Source of the DNA: Rhodoferax_B ferrireducens_A
Lineage (GTDB): Bacteria; Pseudomonadota; Gammaproteobacteria; Burkholderiales; Burkholderiaceae_C
Reading direction: 5' to 3'
NCBI RefSeq assembly: GCF_031458075.1
Contig: NZ_JAVDXT010000008.1
Coordinates: forward strand, 3,541-67,540
DNA length: 64,000 nt
The stretch's first letter is position 1; every line of letters starts with the position of its first letter. A model generated the notes under the pieces. The model had not been told where the DNA came from. It did no database searches and was given only the letters and a program-made list of their open reading frames with translations. The position numbers were made by a program, and so were the translations under genes. Positions 1 to 7,842 of the stretch are shown here, one piece after another.

Positions 1-303
1 GACGATGACCTTTTGCGGCTGCTCGGCCACCAGCTTGGGCGGCGCCAGCGGGCCGGGCTGGGCGGTGAGCATGGTGTCGACGAACAAGCGGTAGCCGCGG
101 GCCGTGGGGATACGCCCAGCCGAGGTATGCGGGCTGACGATCAGCCCCATATCCTCCAGGTCGGACATCACGTTGCGGATGGTGGCGGGCGACAGGTCCA
201 GGCCCGAGGCTTTGGACAAAGTGCGCGAGCCAATAGGCTGGCCGTCGGCGATATATCGCTCGACCAGCGCTTTCATTAACAACTTGGCACGGTCATCGAG
301 CAT
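1..303 (-). CDS. hrcA: Heat-inducible transcription repressor HrcA (N-terminal part, cut by window edge)
   Basis: HrcA represses class I heat-shock operons (groESL, dnaK) by binding CIRCE operators. Read on the minus strand from the ATG at 303, the frame starts MLDDRAKLLMKALVERYIAD and continues through the N-terminal winged-helix region with GQPIGSRTLSKASGLDLSPA and then SDLEDMGLI. This is the characteristic HrcA DNA-binding domain. About 101 residues are present; the remainder lies before position 1. It is divergent from nadK with only 28 nt between the start codons, so both promoters must be very compact or lie inside the neighbouring genes. I see no CIRCE inverted repeat in that gap. Confidence 0.93.
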   Translation of the reverse strand, partial: MLDDRAKLLMKALVERYIADGQPIGSRTLSKASGLDLSPATIRNVMSDLEDMGLIVSPHTSAGRIPTARGYRLFVDTMLTAQPGPLAPPKLVAEQPQKVIV

Positions 304-331
304 GTTCTTATTTTAGTGATGTAATTTGTGA

Positions 332-1225
332 ATGAAATCACAATTCCGCCACGTTGCGCTCTTCGGGAAATATGCGGCACCGGGCACCCGCGTCGCCAAC
401 GCCTCGTCCCGCAAGGTATTGCAGGAAATCGCCGAGTTTTTAACCAGCCTGGGCTGCGAAGTGGTGGTGGACCAGGAAACCGTGGCCAATACCGGCATCA
501 CCGGTTACCCGGCGCTGGACGTGGACGCAATTGGCCGCCGCTGCGACCTGGGCCTGGTGGTCGGCGGCGACGGCACCATGCTCGGCATAGGCCGCCAGCT
601 GGCCTGCCACGGGGTGGCGCTGATCGGCATCAACCAGGGCCGGCTCGGCTTCATCACCGACATTCCGCTGAATAATTACCAGGCCACGCTGCTGCCCATG
701 CTGCAAGGCACTTACGAGGAAGACCACCGCAGCCTGATGCATGCGCGGGTGATGCGCGGCGGCGAGTGCGTGTTCGACGCGCTGGCTATGAACGACGTGG
801 TGGTGAACCGCGGCTCCACCTCCGGCATGCTAGAGCTGCGCGTCGAGGTGGACGGCCAACTGGTATCGAACCAGCGCGCCGACGGCCTGATCATTGCCAC
901 GCCCACCGGCTCCACCGCCTATGCGCTGTCGGCCGGCGGGCCGCTGCTGCACCCGTCCATCCCCGGCTGGGTGATGGTGCCCATCGCCCCACATACTTTG
1001 ACAAATCGGCCGATCGTGCTGGCAGATCCTGCGGAAGTAGCTATAGAACTAATAGCAGGACGAGACGCCAGCGCCAACTTCGACATGCAGTCGCTGGCAT
1101 CCCTGCAGCACGGCGACCGCATCATCGTGCGCCGCTCCGAGCACCGCGCACGTTTCCTGCATCCCCAGGGCTGGAGCTACTTTGACACCTTGCGCAAAAA
1201 ACTCCACTGGAACGAAGGAACCTGA
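332..1225 (+). CDS. nadK: NAD kinase
   Basis: Phosphorylates NAD+ to NADP+ in the cytoplasm. The 297-residue length is typical. The catalytic GGDGT motif is at residues 78-82 and the NAD-binding DGLIIATPTGSTAY motif at about 184-197. The start chosen is ATG 332; a GTG at 328 is in another frame. recN follows with no gap (stop 1223-1225, ATG 1226), so they are co-transcribed; the nadK-recN pair is conserved in proteobacteria. An oddity lies at about 1036-1060, where the codons GTA GCT ATA GAA CTA ATA GCA are AT-rich and rare against the local GC-rich usage. They resemble the left arm of the dispersed repeat described for this window. Confidence 0.97.
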   Translation: MKSQFRHVALFGKYAAPGTRVANASSRKVLQEIAEFLTSLGCEVVVDQETVANTGITGYPALDVDAIGRRCDLGLVVGGDGTMLGIGRQLACHGVALIGINQGRLGFITDIPLNNYQATLLPMLQGTYEEDHRSLMHARVMRGGECVFDALAMNDVVVNRGSTSGMLELRVEVDGQLVSNQRADGLIIATPTGSTAYALSAGGPLLHPSIPGWVMVPIAPHTLTNRPIVLADPAEVAIELIAGRDASANFDMQSLASLQHGDRIIVRRSEHRARFLHPQGWSYFDTLRKKLHWNEGT

Positions 1226-2872
1226 ATGGCGCTGAAACGCATCACCCTGCGCGACTTCGTGATCGTGCGCGAGCTGGAACTCGACCTGCAAAACGGCTTC
1301 AGCGTGCTGACCGGCGAAACCGGCGCCGGCAAGTCCATCCTGGTCGACGCCGTGCAACTGGCACTGGGCAGCCGCGCCGATGCCGGCACGGTGCGCGAAG
1401 GCGCGGCCCGGGCCGACATCAGCGCCGAGTTCGACAGCCTGCCGGCCACCGCCGCCTGGCTAGAAGAAGCCGGCTTTGACGTGGCCGACAGCCTGCTGCT
1501 GCGCCGCACCGTCGACGCCCAGGGCAAGAGCCGCTCCTGGATCAACGGCAGCCCGGCCACCGCCACCCAGCTGCGCGAGATTGGCGACCAACTGCTCGAC
1601 ATCCATGGCCAGCACGCCTGGCAAAGCCTGACCCGGCCGGACACCGTGCGCGGCCTGCTCGACGCCTATGCGGGCAGCTCCACCAGCGCCCTGGCTGCCC
1701 GCTGGAGCGACTGGCGCGGCGCCCAGAAAACCCTGGCCGATGCCCACGCCGCCCGCGACTCGCTGCAGCAAGAGCAGGAGCGCCTGGCCTGGCAGATCGG
1801 CGAAGTCGGCAAGCTGGCCCCCGGCGCCGAAGAATGGCCCGAGCTGAACGCCGAGCACGCGCGTTTGTCCAACGCCCAGGCCCTGCTGGACGCGGTGCAG
1901 ACCGCCATAGACGCGCTGGAAAACGACGAATCTGGCGCGCTGGCCGGTTTGGTGCGGGCCCACACGTCGCTACAAAATCAAGAGCACATTGCGCCCGAAT
2001 ATGCTGCGCTGACCGAGGTTTTGGCTTCAAGTTTGGCGCAGGCCGAGGACGCCGCGCATTCGCTGCACAGCACCTTGCGCAAGACCGAGCTGGACCCGCA
2101 GCGCCTGGCCGAGCTGGACGAGCGCCTGTCGCAATGGGTGTCGCTGGCCCGGCGCTACAAACGCACGCCGGCCGAGTTGCCGGCTCTGCTGGCCAGCTGG
2201 CAGGCCGAGCTGGCCCGGCTGGACGCCGCGGCCGACAGCCAGGCGCTGGAAGCCGCCGAGCGCAAGGCCGAAAGCGCCTACCGCGCCGAGGCCCTGGCCC
2301 TGTCCAAAGCCCGGGCCCTGGCCGCCCCGAAACTGGCCAAAGCCATCACCCTGGCCATGCAAGGCCTGGGCATGCAGGGCGGCCAGTTCCAGGTGGCGCT
2401 GCAAAAGATCGAGCCCAGCGCCAGCGGGCTAGAAGAGGTGCAATTCCTGGTCGCCGGCCATGCGGGCAGCACGCCGCGCGCGGTCGGCAAGGTGGCATCG
2501 GGCGGCGAGCTGTCGCGCATCGCGCTGGCGATTGCCGTCACCACCAGCGAGCTGGGCACGGCGCAAACCCTGATCTTTGACGAGGTGGATTCGGGCGTCG
2601 GCGGTGCCGTGGCCGAAACCGTAGGCCGGCTGATGAAGCAGCTGGGCCGGGACCGCCAGGTGCTGGCCGTCACCCATCTGCCCCAGGTCGCTGCCTGCGC
2701 CGACCACCATCTGGTGGTGGCCAAACAGCGCGACGGCAAAAGCACGGTCAGCAGCGTGGGCTTGGTGCTGGGCGAGCAGCGGGTGGCCGAGGTGGCGCGC
2801 ATGCTCGGGGGCGAAAAGCTCTCCGTCACCACCCTGGCCCATGCGAAAGAAATGTTAGGCAGCGCACTATGA
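1226..2872 (+). CDS. recN: DNA repair protein RecN (SMC-like ATPase)
   Basis: RecN is an SMC-family ATPase acting at double-strand breaks. Visible motifs are Walker A GETGAGKS (residues 30-37), a long central coiled coil rich in Ala/Glu/Leu (about 150-380), the ABC signature SGGELSRIALA (about 425) and Walker B TLIFDEVDSG (about 448-457). At 548 residues it matches the family length. It abuts nadK directly and overlaps rapZ by 4 bp (ATGA), suggesting a nadK-recN-rapZ operon. In the coiled coil, about 1969-2035, base composition shifts and the DNA loosely resembles the dispersed repeat; residues HTSLQNQEHIAPEY are encoded there. Confidence 0.97.
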   Translation: MALKRITLRDFVIVRELELDLQNGFSVLTGETGAGKSILVDAVQLALGSRADAGTVREGAARADISAEFDSLPATAAWLEEAGFDVADSLLLRRTVDAQGKSRSWINGSPATATQLREIGDQLLDIHGQHAWQSLTRPDTVRGLLDAYAGSSTSALAARWSDWRGAQKTLADAHAARDSLQQEQERLAWQIGEVGKLAPGAEEWPELNAEHARLSNAQALLDAVQTAIDALENDESGALAGLVRAHTSLQNQEHIAPEYAALTEVLASSLAQAEDAAHSLHSTLRKTELDPQRLAELDERLSQWVSLARRYKRTPAELPALLASWQAELARLDAAADSQALEAAERKAESAYRAEALALSKARALAAPKLAKAITLAMQGLGMQGGQFQVALQKIEPSASGLEEVQFLVAGHAGSTPRAVGKVASGGELSRIALAIAVTTSELGTAQTLIFDEVDSGVGGAVAETVGRLMKQLGRDRQVLAVTHLPQVAACADHHLVVAKQRDGKSTVSSVGLVLGEQRVAEVARMLGGEKLSVTTLAHAKEMLGSAL

Positions 2873-3771
2873 AACTTGAAATCGTGTTGATCACCGGTAT
2901 GTCCGGCTCGGGCAAATCGGTGGCCTTGCATGCGCTGGAAGACGCGGGCTACTACTGCGTGGACAACCTGCCGCCCGAGCTGCTGCTGAGCTTCATCAAG
3001 CTGGAGCAAACCCGCGACGCCAAGAAGGTGGCGATTGCCATGGACGTGCGCAGCGCCACCTCGCTACCGCTGGTGCCGCAGCAGCTGGAGGCGCTGCGCA
3101 AGCACGGCGTCAACATCAAGTCGCTGTTTCTGGACGCCGCCACCGACACCCTGGTGCGGCGCTATTCCGAAACCCGGCGCAAGCACCCGCTGTCGCGCTC
3201 CGAGATGACCGACCAGCAGCATGCGCTGGTGGAGGCCATCGAGCTGGAGCGCGAGCTGCTGGCCGACCTGCGCGAACAAGCCCATGTGATCGACACCAGC
3301 ATCATCCGCTCGTCGCAGCTGCAGGGCTATATCAAGTCGCTGGTGGCCGCGCCCGAGGCGCAGCTGACCCTGGTGTTCGAATCCTTCGCCTTCAAGCGCG
3401 GCATTCCGGTGGATGCCGACTATGTGTTCGACGTGCGCATGCTGCCGAACCCGCACTACGAGCCCGACCTGCGCGCGCTGACCGGCCGCGACGAGCCGGT
3501 GGCCGCGTTCCTGCGCCAGAGCCGCGACGTGGCGCAGATGTTCAGCCACATCGACCAGTTCCTGAGCCACTGGTTGGACCTGCTGGCGCGCGACCACCGC
3601 AGCTATGTGACGGTAGCCATAGGCTGTACCGGCGGCCAGCACCGCTCGGTCTACCTGGTAGAGCAACTGGCCACCGCCTTCAGCAAGCGCTGGGTCACGC
3701 TGAAGCGGCACCGCGAGCTGGATGCGCGCGGTGGTGTGGAGCCGCCCTCGGGTGGCGCCACGGTTTTTTAA
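2869..3771 (+). CDS. rapZ: RNase adapter / nucleotide-binding protein RapZ
   Basis: A RapZ/YvcJ-family P-loop protein. In enterobacteria RapZ guides GlmZ sRNA to RNase E and so controls GlmS and UDP-GlcNAc supply. The P-loop GMSGSGKS is at residues 10-17, and the C-terminal domain carries the conserved FKRGIPVDADYVFDVR segment and GCTGGQHRS (about 251-259). Its 300 residues compare with about 284 for E. coli. The start ATG overlaps the recN stop by 4 bp. Whether it has the same sRNA partner in this lineage is unknown. It ends at 3771 and converges on mutY, with a dispersed repeat filling the gap. Confidence 0.95.
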   Translation: MKLEIVLITGMSGSGKSVALHALEDAGYYCVDNLPPELLLSFIKLEQTRDAKKVAIAMDVRSATSLPLVPQQLEALRKHGVNIKSLFLDAATDTLVRRYSETRRKHPLSRSEMTDQQHALVEAIELERELLADLREQAHVIDTSIIRSSQLQGYIKSLVAAPEAQLTLVFESFAFKRGIPVDADYVFDVRMLPNPHYEPDLRALTGRDEPVAAFLRQSRDVAQMFSHIDQFLSHWLDLLARDHRSYVTVAIGCTGGQHRSVYLVEQLATAFSKRWVTLKRHRELDARGGVEPPSGGATVF

Positions 3772-3834
3772 GCTTTTCAGGCCTGTAGCGCAGGTTCTAT
3801 CTGCGCCAACAGCTACCAATTCAATAGCAGCTAG
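3772..3834 (-). repeat. Dispersed palindromic repeat, copy A (between rapZ and mutY)
   Basis: Fills the whole convergent gap and overlaps the mutY stop codon. Read on the minus strand it contains GTAGCTGTTGGCGCAGATAG, then CCTGCGCTACAGGCCTGAAA. The core GCGCAGATAG...CCTGCGC can fold as a short hairpin. It aligns closely with the copy at about 25002-25070, sharing GCGCTACAGGCCT-AAAAGCTT. Confidence 0.75.
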
Positions 3835-4931
3835 ACGTTAGCCAGCAGTTTGCGGATCGGTGCGGGCAAGCCCATCTCGGGCCAGCGCGCGGCTTCAACC
3901 CAGTCGCCATGGGGCCCAGGCCGCACGCCAGGCGCCAGCTGGATCTGCACCGGGTGCAGGTACAAGTCCTTGTGGGTCAGCACGTGCAGGAACACCGGCA
4001 GGTCGTCCAGCTCTGCGGTGCCGACGGTGGCCGCCAGGGCCTCGCGGCTGTCGAACACCGGCAGGCAGTACAGCCCCGCCCATACGCCCGCATCCGGCCG
4101 GCGCTGCAACCAGACCCGGCCGGCCGCATCCTGCGCCCACAGCAGCCACCAGGATTCGGTGCTGCGCTTGAGCTTGCGGGTCTTGACCGGATACTTCTCC
4201 GGCGTGCCCTGGCGCTGGGCAGTGCACACGGGCTGCACCGGGCACAGCAAGCAGGTCGGCTGGCGCGGCGCGCAAACGGTGGCACCCAAATCCATCAGGC
4301 CCTGGGTATAGCGCGGCATGGTCTGCAGGCCGGCCTGCAGCGGCAGCAAGGCGGTGGCCTGGTCCCACAGCGCGCGCTCGTTGGCGGCCACGGCCAGGTC
4401 GGCATCGAAGCCCAGCACCCGGGTCAGCACGCGTTTCACATTCGCATCCAGAATCGCCGCCCGCTCGCCATAGCAGAACGAAGCAATCGCCGCGGCGGTA
4501 GACCGGCCTATGCCGGGCAGGGTCTGCAGCAGCTCGGCCGTGGGCGGAAACTTGCCGCCATGCACCTCCACCACCTGCTGGGCGCAGCGGTACAGGTTGC
4601 GGGCCCGGCTGTAATAGCCCAGGCCGCTCCACAGCGCCAGCACATCGTCCAGGCTGGCGGCGGCCAGACTGGCCACATCCGGGAAGCGCGCCAGAAAGCG
4701 CGGAAAGTATTCGAGCACCGAGCTCACCTGGGTCTGCTGCAGCATGATTTCGGACAGCCAGACCTTGTACGGGTCCTGGGTGTTCTGCCAGGGCAGGCTG
4801 TTGCGGCCATGGCTTTGCTGCCAGTGGATCACCTGCGAGGCAAACGCGGTTGCCACCGCAGCCGGAGCAGCATACGTGGCCATACTGCCGAGGCCCGCCG
4901 CAGCGGCCTCCATTACGCGAGGGGCCGTCAT
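3831..4931 (-). CDS. mutY: A/G-specific adenine DNA glycosylase MutY
   Basis: Removes adenine mispaired with 8-oxoguanine (GO repair). From ATG 4931 the protein has 366 residues. The catalytic Glu61 lies in SEIMLQQTQV, the helix-hairpin-helix is LPGIGRSTAAAI (138-149), and the catalytic Asp162 lies in ILDANVKRV. The [4Fe-4S] ligands are Cys220, 227, 230 and 236 with C-x6-C-x2-C-x5-C spacing, followed by a C-terminal NUDIX-like 8-oxoG recognition domain (about 250-366). The N terminus is about 18-20 residues longer than E. coli MutY. The start overlaps the stop of the upstream dynamin-like gene by 4 bp, so the two are translationally coupled. Confidence 0.96.
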   Translation of the reverse strand: MTAPRVMEAAAAGLGSMATYAAPAAVATAFASQVIHWQQSHGRNSLPWQNTQDPYKVWLSEIMLQQTQVSSVLEYFPRFLARFPDVASLAAASLDDVLALWSGLGYYSRARNLYRCAQQVVEVHGGKFPPTAELLQTLPGIGRSTAAAIASFCYGERAAILDANVKRVLTRVLGFDADLAVAANERALWDQATALLPLQAGLQTMPRYTQGLMDLGATVCAPRQPTCLLCPVQPVCTAQRQGTPEKYPVKTRKLKRSTESWWLLWAQDAAGRVWLQRRPDAGVWAGLYCLPVFDSREALAATVGTAELDDLPVFLHVLTHKDLYLHPVQIQLAPGVRPGPHGDWVEAARWPEMGLPAPIRKLLANV

Positions 4932-6868
4932 GCGGCAGGGGGCAGCGTGGGCGCGGCGGTGGTCAGAAAGTAAGAGGTCAACAGCTGCAGCCGGGTGTCG
5001 AACTGGCCGAGCACGGCCTCCTGGGCTTCGATCTCGGCCACCCGTTCGTCCAGCCCGCCGGCGGCTTCCTGGATGCGGTCGATGCCGTCGATGCGCCGCA
5101 CAAAGCTCTTGCGGCGCTCTTTCAGCTGGTCTTCCAGCTGGGCCGCGGCCGACTTGCTCCACAGCTCGACTTCGCCAAACGCCGAGTCGTTGACCGCGCG
5201 CAGCCGCGTCGCCAGGGCCCGCACCAGGCGCTCGGCAAACTCGGGCTGAGCCAGCTTCAGGGCATTGCGCAGGCCTAGGTACTGCAGGTGGCTGGCCTCG
5301 ATCTCGTCGAGCTCGGCGTGGTAGCGCGGAATATCGGGAATCGGCGGCAGCTGCAGCGAGAAGCCGAACTCGGCATTCAGCTGGCGGAAGGTGGCATCCA
5401 GCATGCTGTGGATCTCGGCCCCATGGGCCTGGGCTTTCGTCATGTTGGCACGCAGCCGGGTAAAGGTTTCGCCGTACACGGTTTTCACGCCCAGCTTCAA
5501 GCCGCGTTGGCGCATGGCGGCGGCCAGCAAGCCCATCTCGGCTTTCAGGTTGCGGCTGCCCAGCAGCCCAAACATCTCGCCCAGCAGCTTGTGCTGCACC
5601 GAACGCACCGCGTGGATCTTGGCGTTGCCCATGTCGAACTCTTGCTTTTCCTGTTCGATGCGGGAGCGCATGTTCTTGATGACGGCCGAATTCTTGCCGC
5701 CCAGGCCTTGCAACTCCATTTTTTGCTCGGCCAGGTCGCGCCGCCGCACCTGCAACACCCGGCCGGTTTCGTTGCGCAGGTCGGTCACGCCGCGCGCCAC
5801 CACGGCGCGCAGAATCTCGTGCCGCTGGGCCAGGATGCCGTCGCCCAGCGCGGCCTCCAGCGCGGGCAGGCCGCTGGCCTGCAGCAGCTCGGCATCGAAG
5901 GTGATCTTGGCCACCAGGCCTTTTTGCGCCGACACCGCCATCACCTGCTGCGCCGGCACGCCAAGTATGTCGGCCGAAGCCACGCGCTGCTGGACGATCT
6001 GCAGCTTCACCTGCTCGGGCGTGCTCAGCGTATCCCACAGGGTGTCGATCTTGTTCAGCACCACCAGGCGGGCGTTGACTTCGTCGGCGCCGTGGCTCAA
6101 GTGCTCGCGCCAGACCGACAGGTCGGACTTGGTGACGCCGGTATCGGCCGCCAGCAGGAACACCACGGCGTGGGCTTGCGGAATCAAATTCACAGTCAGC
6201 TCGGGCTCGGCGCCGATGGCGTTGAGCCCTGGAGTGTCCAGGATCACCAGGCCTTGCGCCAGCAGCGGGTGCTCGATGTTGACCAGCGCATGGCGCCAGC
6301 GCGGCACCTCGACGCGGCCATCGGCATCCATGGGCGGGTTGTCGTCGGGCACTTCATCGTGCCAAAAGCCCAGCGCGCGGGCTTCGTCCTGGGTGACGCG
6401 GCGCACGTCGGTGACCTTTTCCAGCGCCAGGGCCAGTTGCTCGGCGTCGTCCACATCCAGGGGCACATGGGTCCATTGGTCGGACGCCTGGCGCCACTCG
6501 GCCAGCGACTGCGGGTGCAGGCGCGACTCGATGGGCAGCAGGCGCAGGCTGGGCGGCACGCCGGCGTCAAAACCGAGTTCAGTCGGGCACATGGTGGTGC
6601 GCCCGGCGCTGGCCGGCATGATGCGCCGGCCGTAACTGGCGAAGAACAATGCGTTGATCAGCTCGGACTTGCCGCGCGAGAACTCGGCCACGAAGGCGAC
6701 CATCACCTTGTCGCTGCGCATCTGGTCTTCCAGGCGCTGCAGCCGGGCCTCGACCCCGGAATCCATCAGCCCGTGCTCCTTCATCCAGGCGGCCAGCAGC
6801 TTGAGGCGCAGGGCAAATTCACGCCGCCAAGCGCCGTAATGGCCGATTTGTTCGTTAAAGGAGGTCAC
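4928..6868 (-). CDS. Dynamin-family GTPase-like protein between MutM and MutY
   Basis: A large GTPase of the bacterial dynamin superfamily, about 646 residues. The G1/P-loop is AEFSRGKSELINALF (about 61-75), the G3 motif is ILDTPGLNAIG (mid-N-terminal) and the G4 motif is VVLNKIDTLWD. Long helical regions follow, including an acidic/basic stretch RIEQEKQEFDMG and a C-terminal helical domain. There is no clear transmembrane segment. The start is uncertain: two adjacent GTG codons lie at 6871 and 6868, before TSFNEQIGHYGAWRREF, with no ATG nearby. It sits 61 bp downstream of mutM and overlaps mutY by 4 bp. Its cellular role is unknown; membrane remodelling is only a family-level inference. Confidence 0.85.
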   Translation of the reverse strand: MTSFNEQIGHYGAWRREFALRLKLLAAWMKEHGLMDSGVEARLQRLEDQMRSDKVMVAFVAEFSRGKSELINALFFASYGRRIMPASAGRTTMCPTELGFDAGVPPSLRLLPIESRLHPQSLAEWRQASDQWTHVPLDVDDAEQLALALEKVTDVRRVTQDEARALGFWHDEVPDDNPPMDADGRVEVPRWRHALVNIEHPLLAQGLVILDTPGLNAIGAEPELTVNLIPQAHAVVFLLAADTGVTKSDLSVWREHLSHGADEVNARLVVLNKIDTLWDTLSTPEQVKLQIVQQRVASADILGVPAQQVMAVSAQKGLVAKITFDAELLQASGLPALEAALGDGILAQRHEILRAVVARGVTDLRNETGRVLQVRRRDLAEQKMELQGLGGKNSAVIKNMRSRIEQEKQEFDMGNAKIHAVRSVQHKLLGEMFGLLGSRNLKAEMGLLAAAMRQRGLKLGVKTVYGETFTRLRANMTKAQAHGAEIHSMLDATFRQLNAEFGFSLQLPPIPDIPRYHAELDEIEASHLQYLGLRNALKLAQPEFAERLVRALATRLRAVNDSAFGEVELWSKSAAAQLEDQLKERRKSFVRRIDGIDRIQEAAGGLDERVAEIEAQEAVLGQFDTRLQLLTSYFLTTAAPTLPPAA

Positions 6869-6929
6869 CACGGGGCAGTCGGTTTTCGCAAAGACAGAAA
6901 AATTCAATATAGCACTGTGCCCTGTCCGT

Positions 6930-7745
6930 TCAGCGCTTCTGGCACTGCGGACAGAAATACGTGGCCCGCTGGCCCTGCCGCATGGACTGGATGGGCGTGC
7001 CGCAGACCCGGCAGGGCTCGCCCCGGCGGTCGTAGACCATGGCTTCCAGCTGGAAGTAGCCGCTCTCGCCATGGGCGTTCGAAAAGTCGCGCAAGGTGCT
7101 GCCGCCCTTGAGCACAGCCCGCGCCAGCACGTCGCGCACCGCTGCGTGCAGCTTGGCGGCGCGGGGCCGGCTGATGCGGTTGGCCGGCAAGGTTGGCCGG
7201 ATGCCGGCAATGAACAAGGCCTCGGACGCATAGATATTGCCCACCCCGACCACCACCTCGCCCGCCAGCAGCACCTGTTTGATGGCGGTCTTGCGCGCCT
7301 GCAGGCCTGCGTAAAAGTTGGGTAAAGAAAATCCATCGCCCAAGGGCTCCATGCCCAGATGGCCGAGCAGCTTGACCGCCGCGGGCGCCTCCTGGCTGTC
7401 GGCATAGACCACGGCACCAAAGCGGCGCGGATCGTGCAGCCGCAGCACGCCCTGGCTGGTGGCCAGGTCGCAATGGTCGTGCGCGCCAGGCGCGGGCTGC
7501 TGCGACGCGAAATGCAGGCTACCCGACATGCCCAGGTGCAGCAGCAGCAAGCCGGGGTCGAGGTCCAGCAGCAGGTATTTGCCGCGCCGTCGCACCTCCA
7601 GCACGGTGCGCCCGTGCAGCTGCGCAGGGTCGCAACCCAGCGGCCAGCGCAGCGGTTTGCCCATGCGCACCGAGGCGATACGCGCGCCCTGGATGCGGTC
7701 GGCAAAGCTCAAACGGGTGACTTCTACCTCGGGTAACTCGGGCAT
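6930..7745 (-). CDS. mutM: Formamidopyrimidine-DNA glycosylase MutM (Fpg)
   Basis: Excises 8-oxoguanine and formamidopyrimidines and nicks the abasic site. The start at 7745 gives MPELPEVEVTR, where Pro2 (after Met removal) is the Schiff-base nucleophile and Glu3 is catalytic. That mechanism fixes this start rather than the longer upstream frame. LHLGMSGSL and HDPRRFG are family motifs, and the C-terminal zinc finger is CRVC...CPQC. Its 271 residues match the family (269 in E. coli). It is the first gene of an apparent mutM-dynamin-mutY unit and is divergent from the TPR gene at 7843, leaving 97 bp for both promoters. Confidence 0.97.
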   Translation of the reverse strand: MPELPEVEVTRLSFADRIQGARIASVRMGKPLRWPLGCDPAQLHGRTVLEVRRRGKYLLLDLDPGLLLLHLGMSGSLHFASQQPAPGAHDHCDLATSQGVLRLHDPRRFGAVVYADSQEAPAAVKLLGHLGMEPLGDGFSLPNFYAGLQARKTAIKQVLLAGEVVVGVGNIYASEALFIAGIRPTLPANRISRPRAAKLHAAVRDVLARAVLKGGSTLRDFSNAHGESGYFQLEAMVYDRRGEPCRVCGTPIQSMRQGQRATYFCPQCQKR

Positions 7746-7842
7746 AACAGGCGATAGAGGATGAATAGAGGATGTAAAGAACGCAGGTAGGGGCTCTCGC
7801 CACGGCGCGTGCAAGTGCGCGGGCTTGGATTATTATGAGCCG

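Noticed and set aside
303..331. CIRCE operator in the hrcA-nadK gap
   Set aside because: The 28-bp gap lacks the TTAGCACTC-N9-GAGTGCTAA inverted repeat.
5288..7111. Long plus-strand open frame (about 600 codons) antisense to the dynamin-like gene
   Set aside because: It has no recognisable domain, is rich in His/Gln/Gly as expected from antisense of GC-rich coding DNA, and the minus strand carries clear GTPase motifs.
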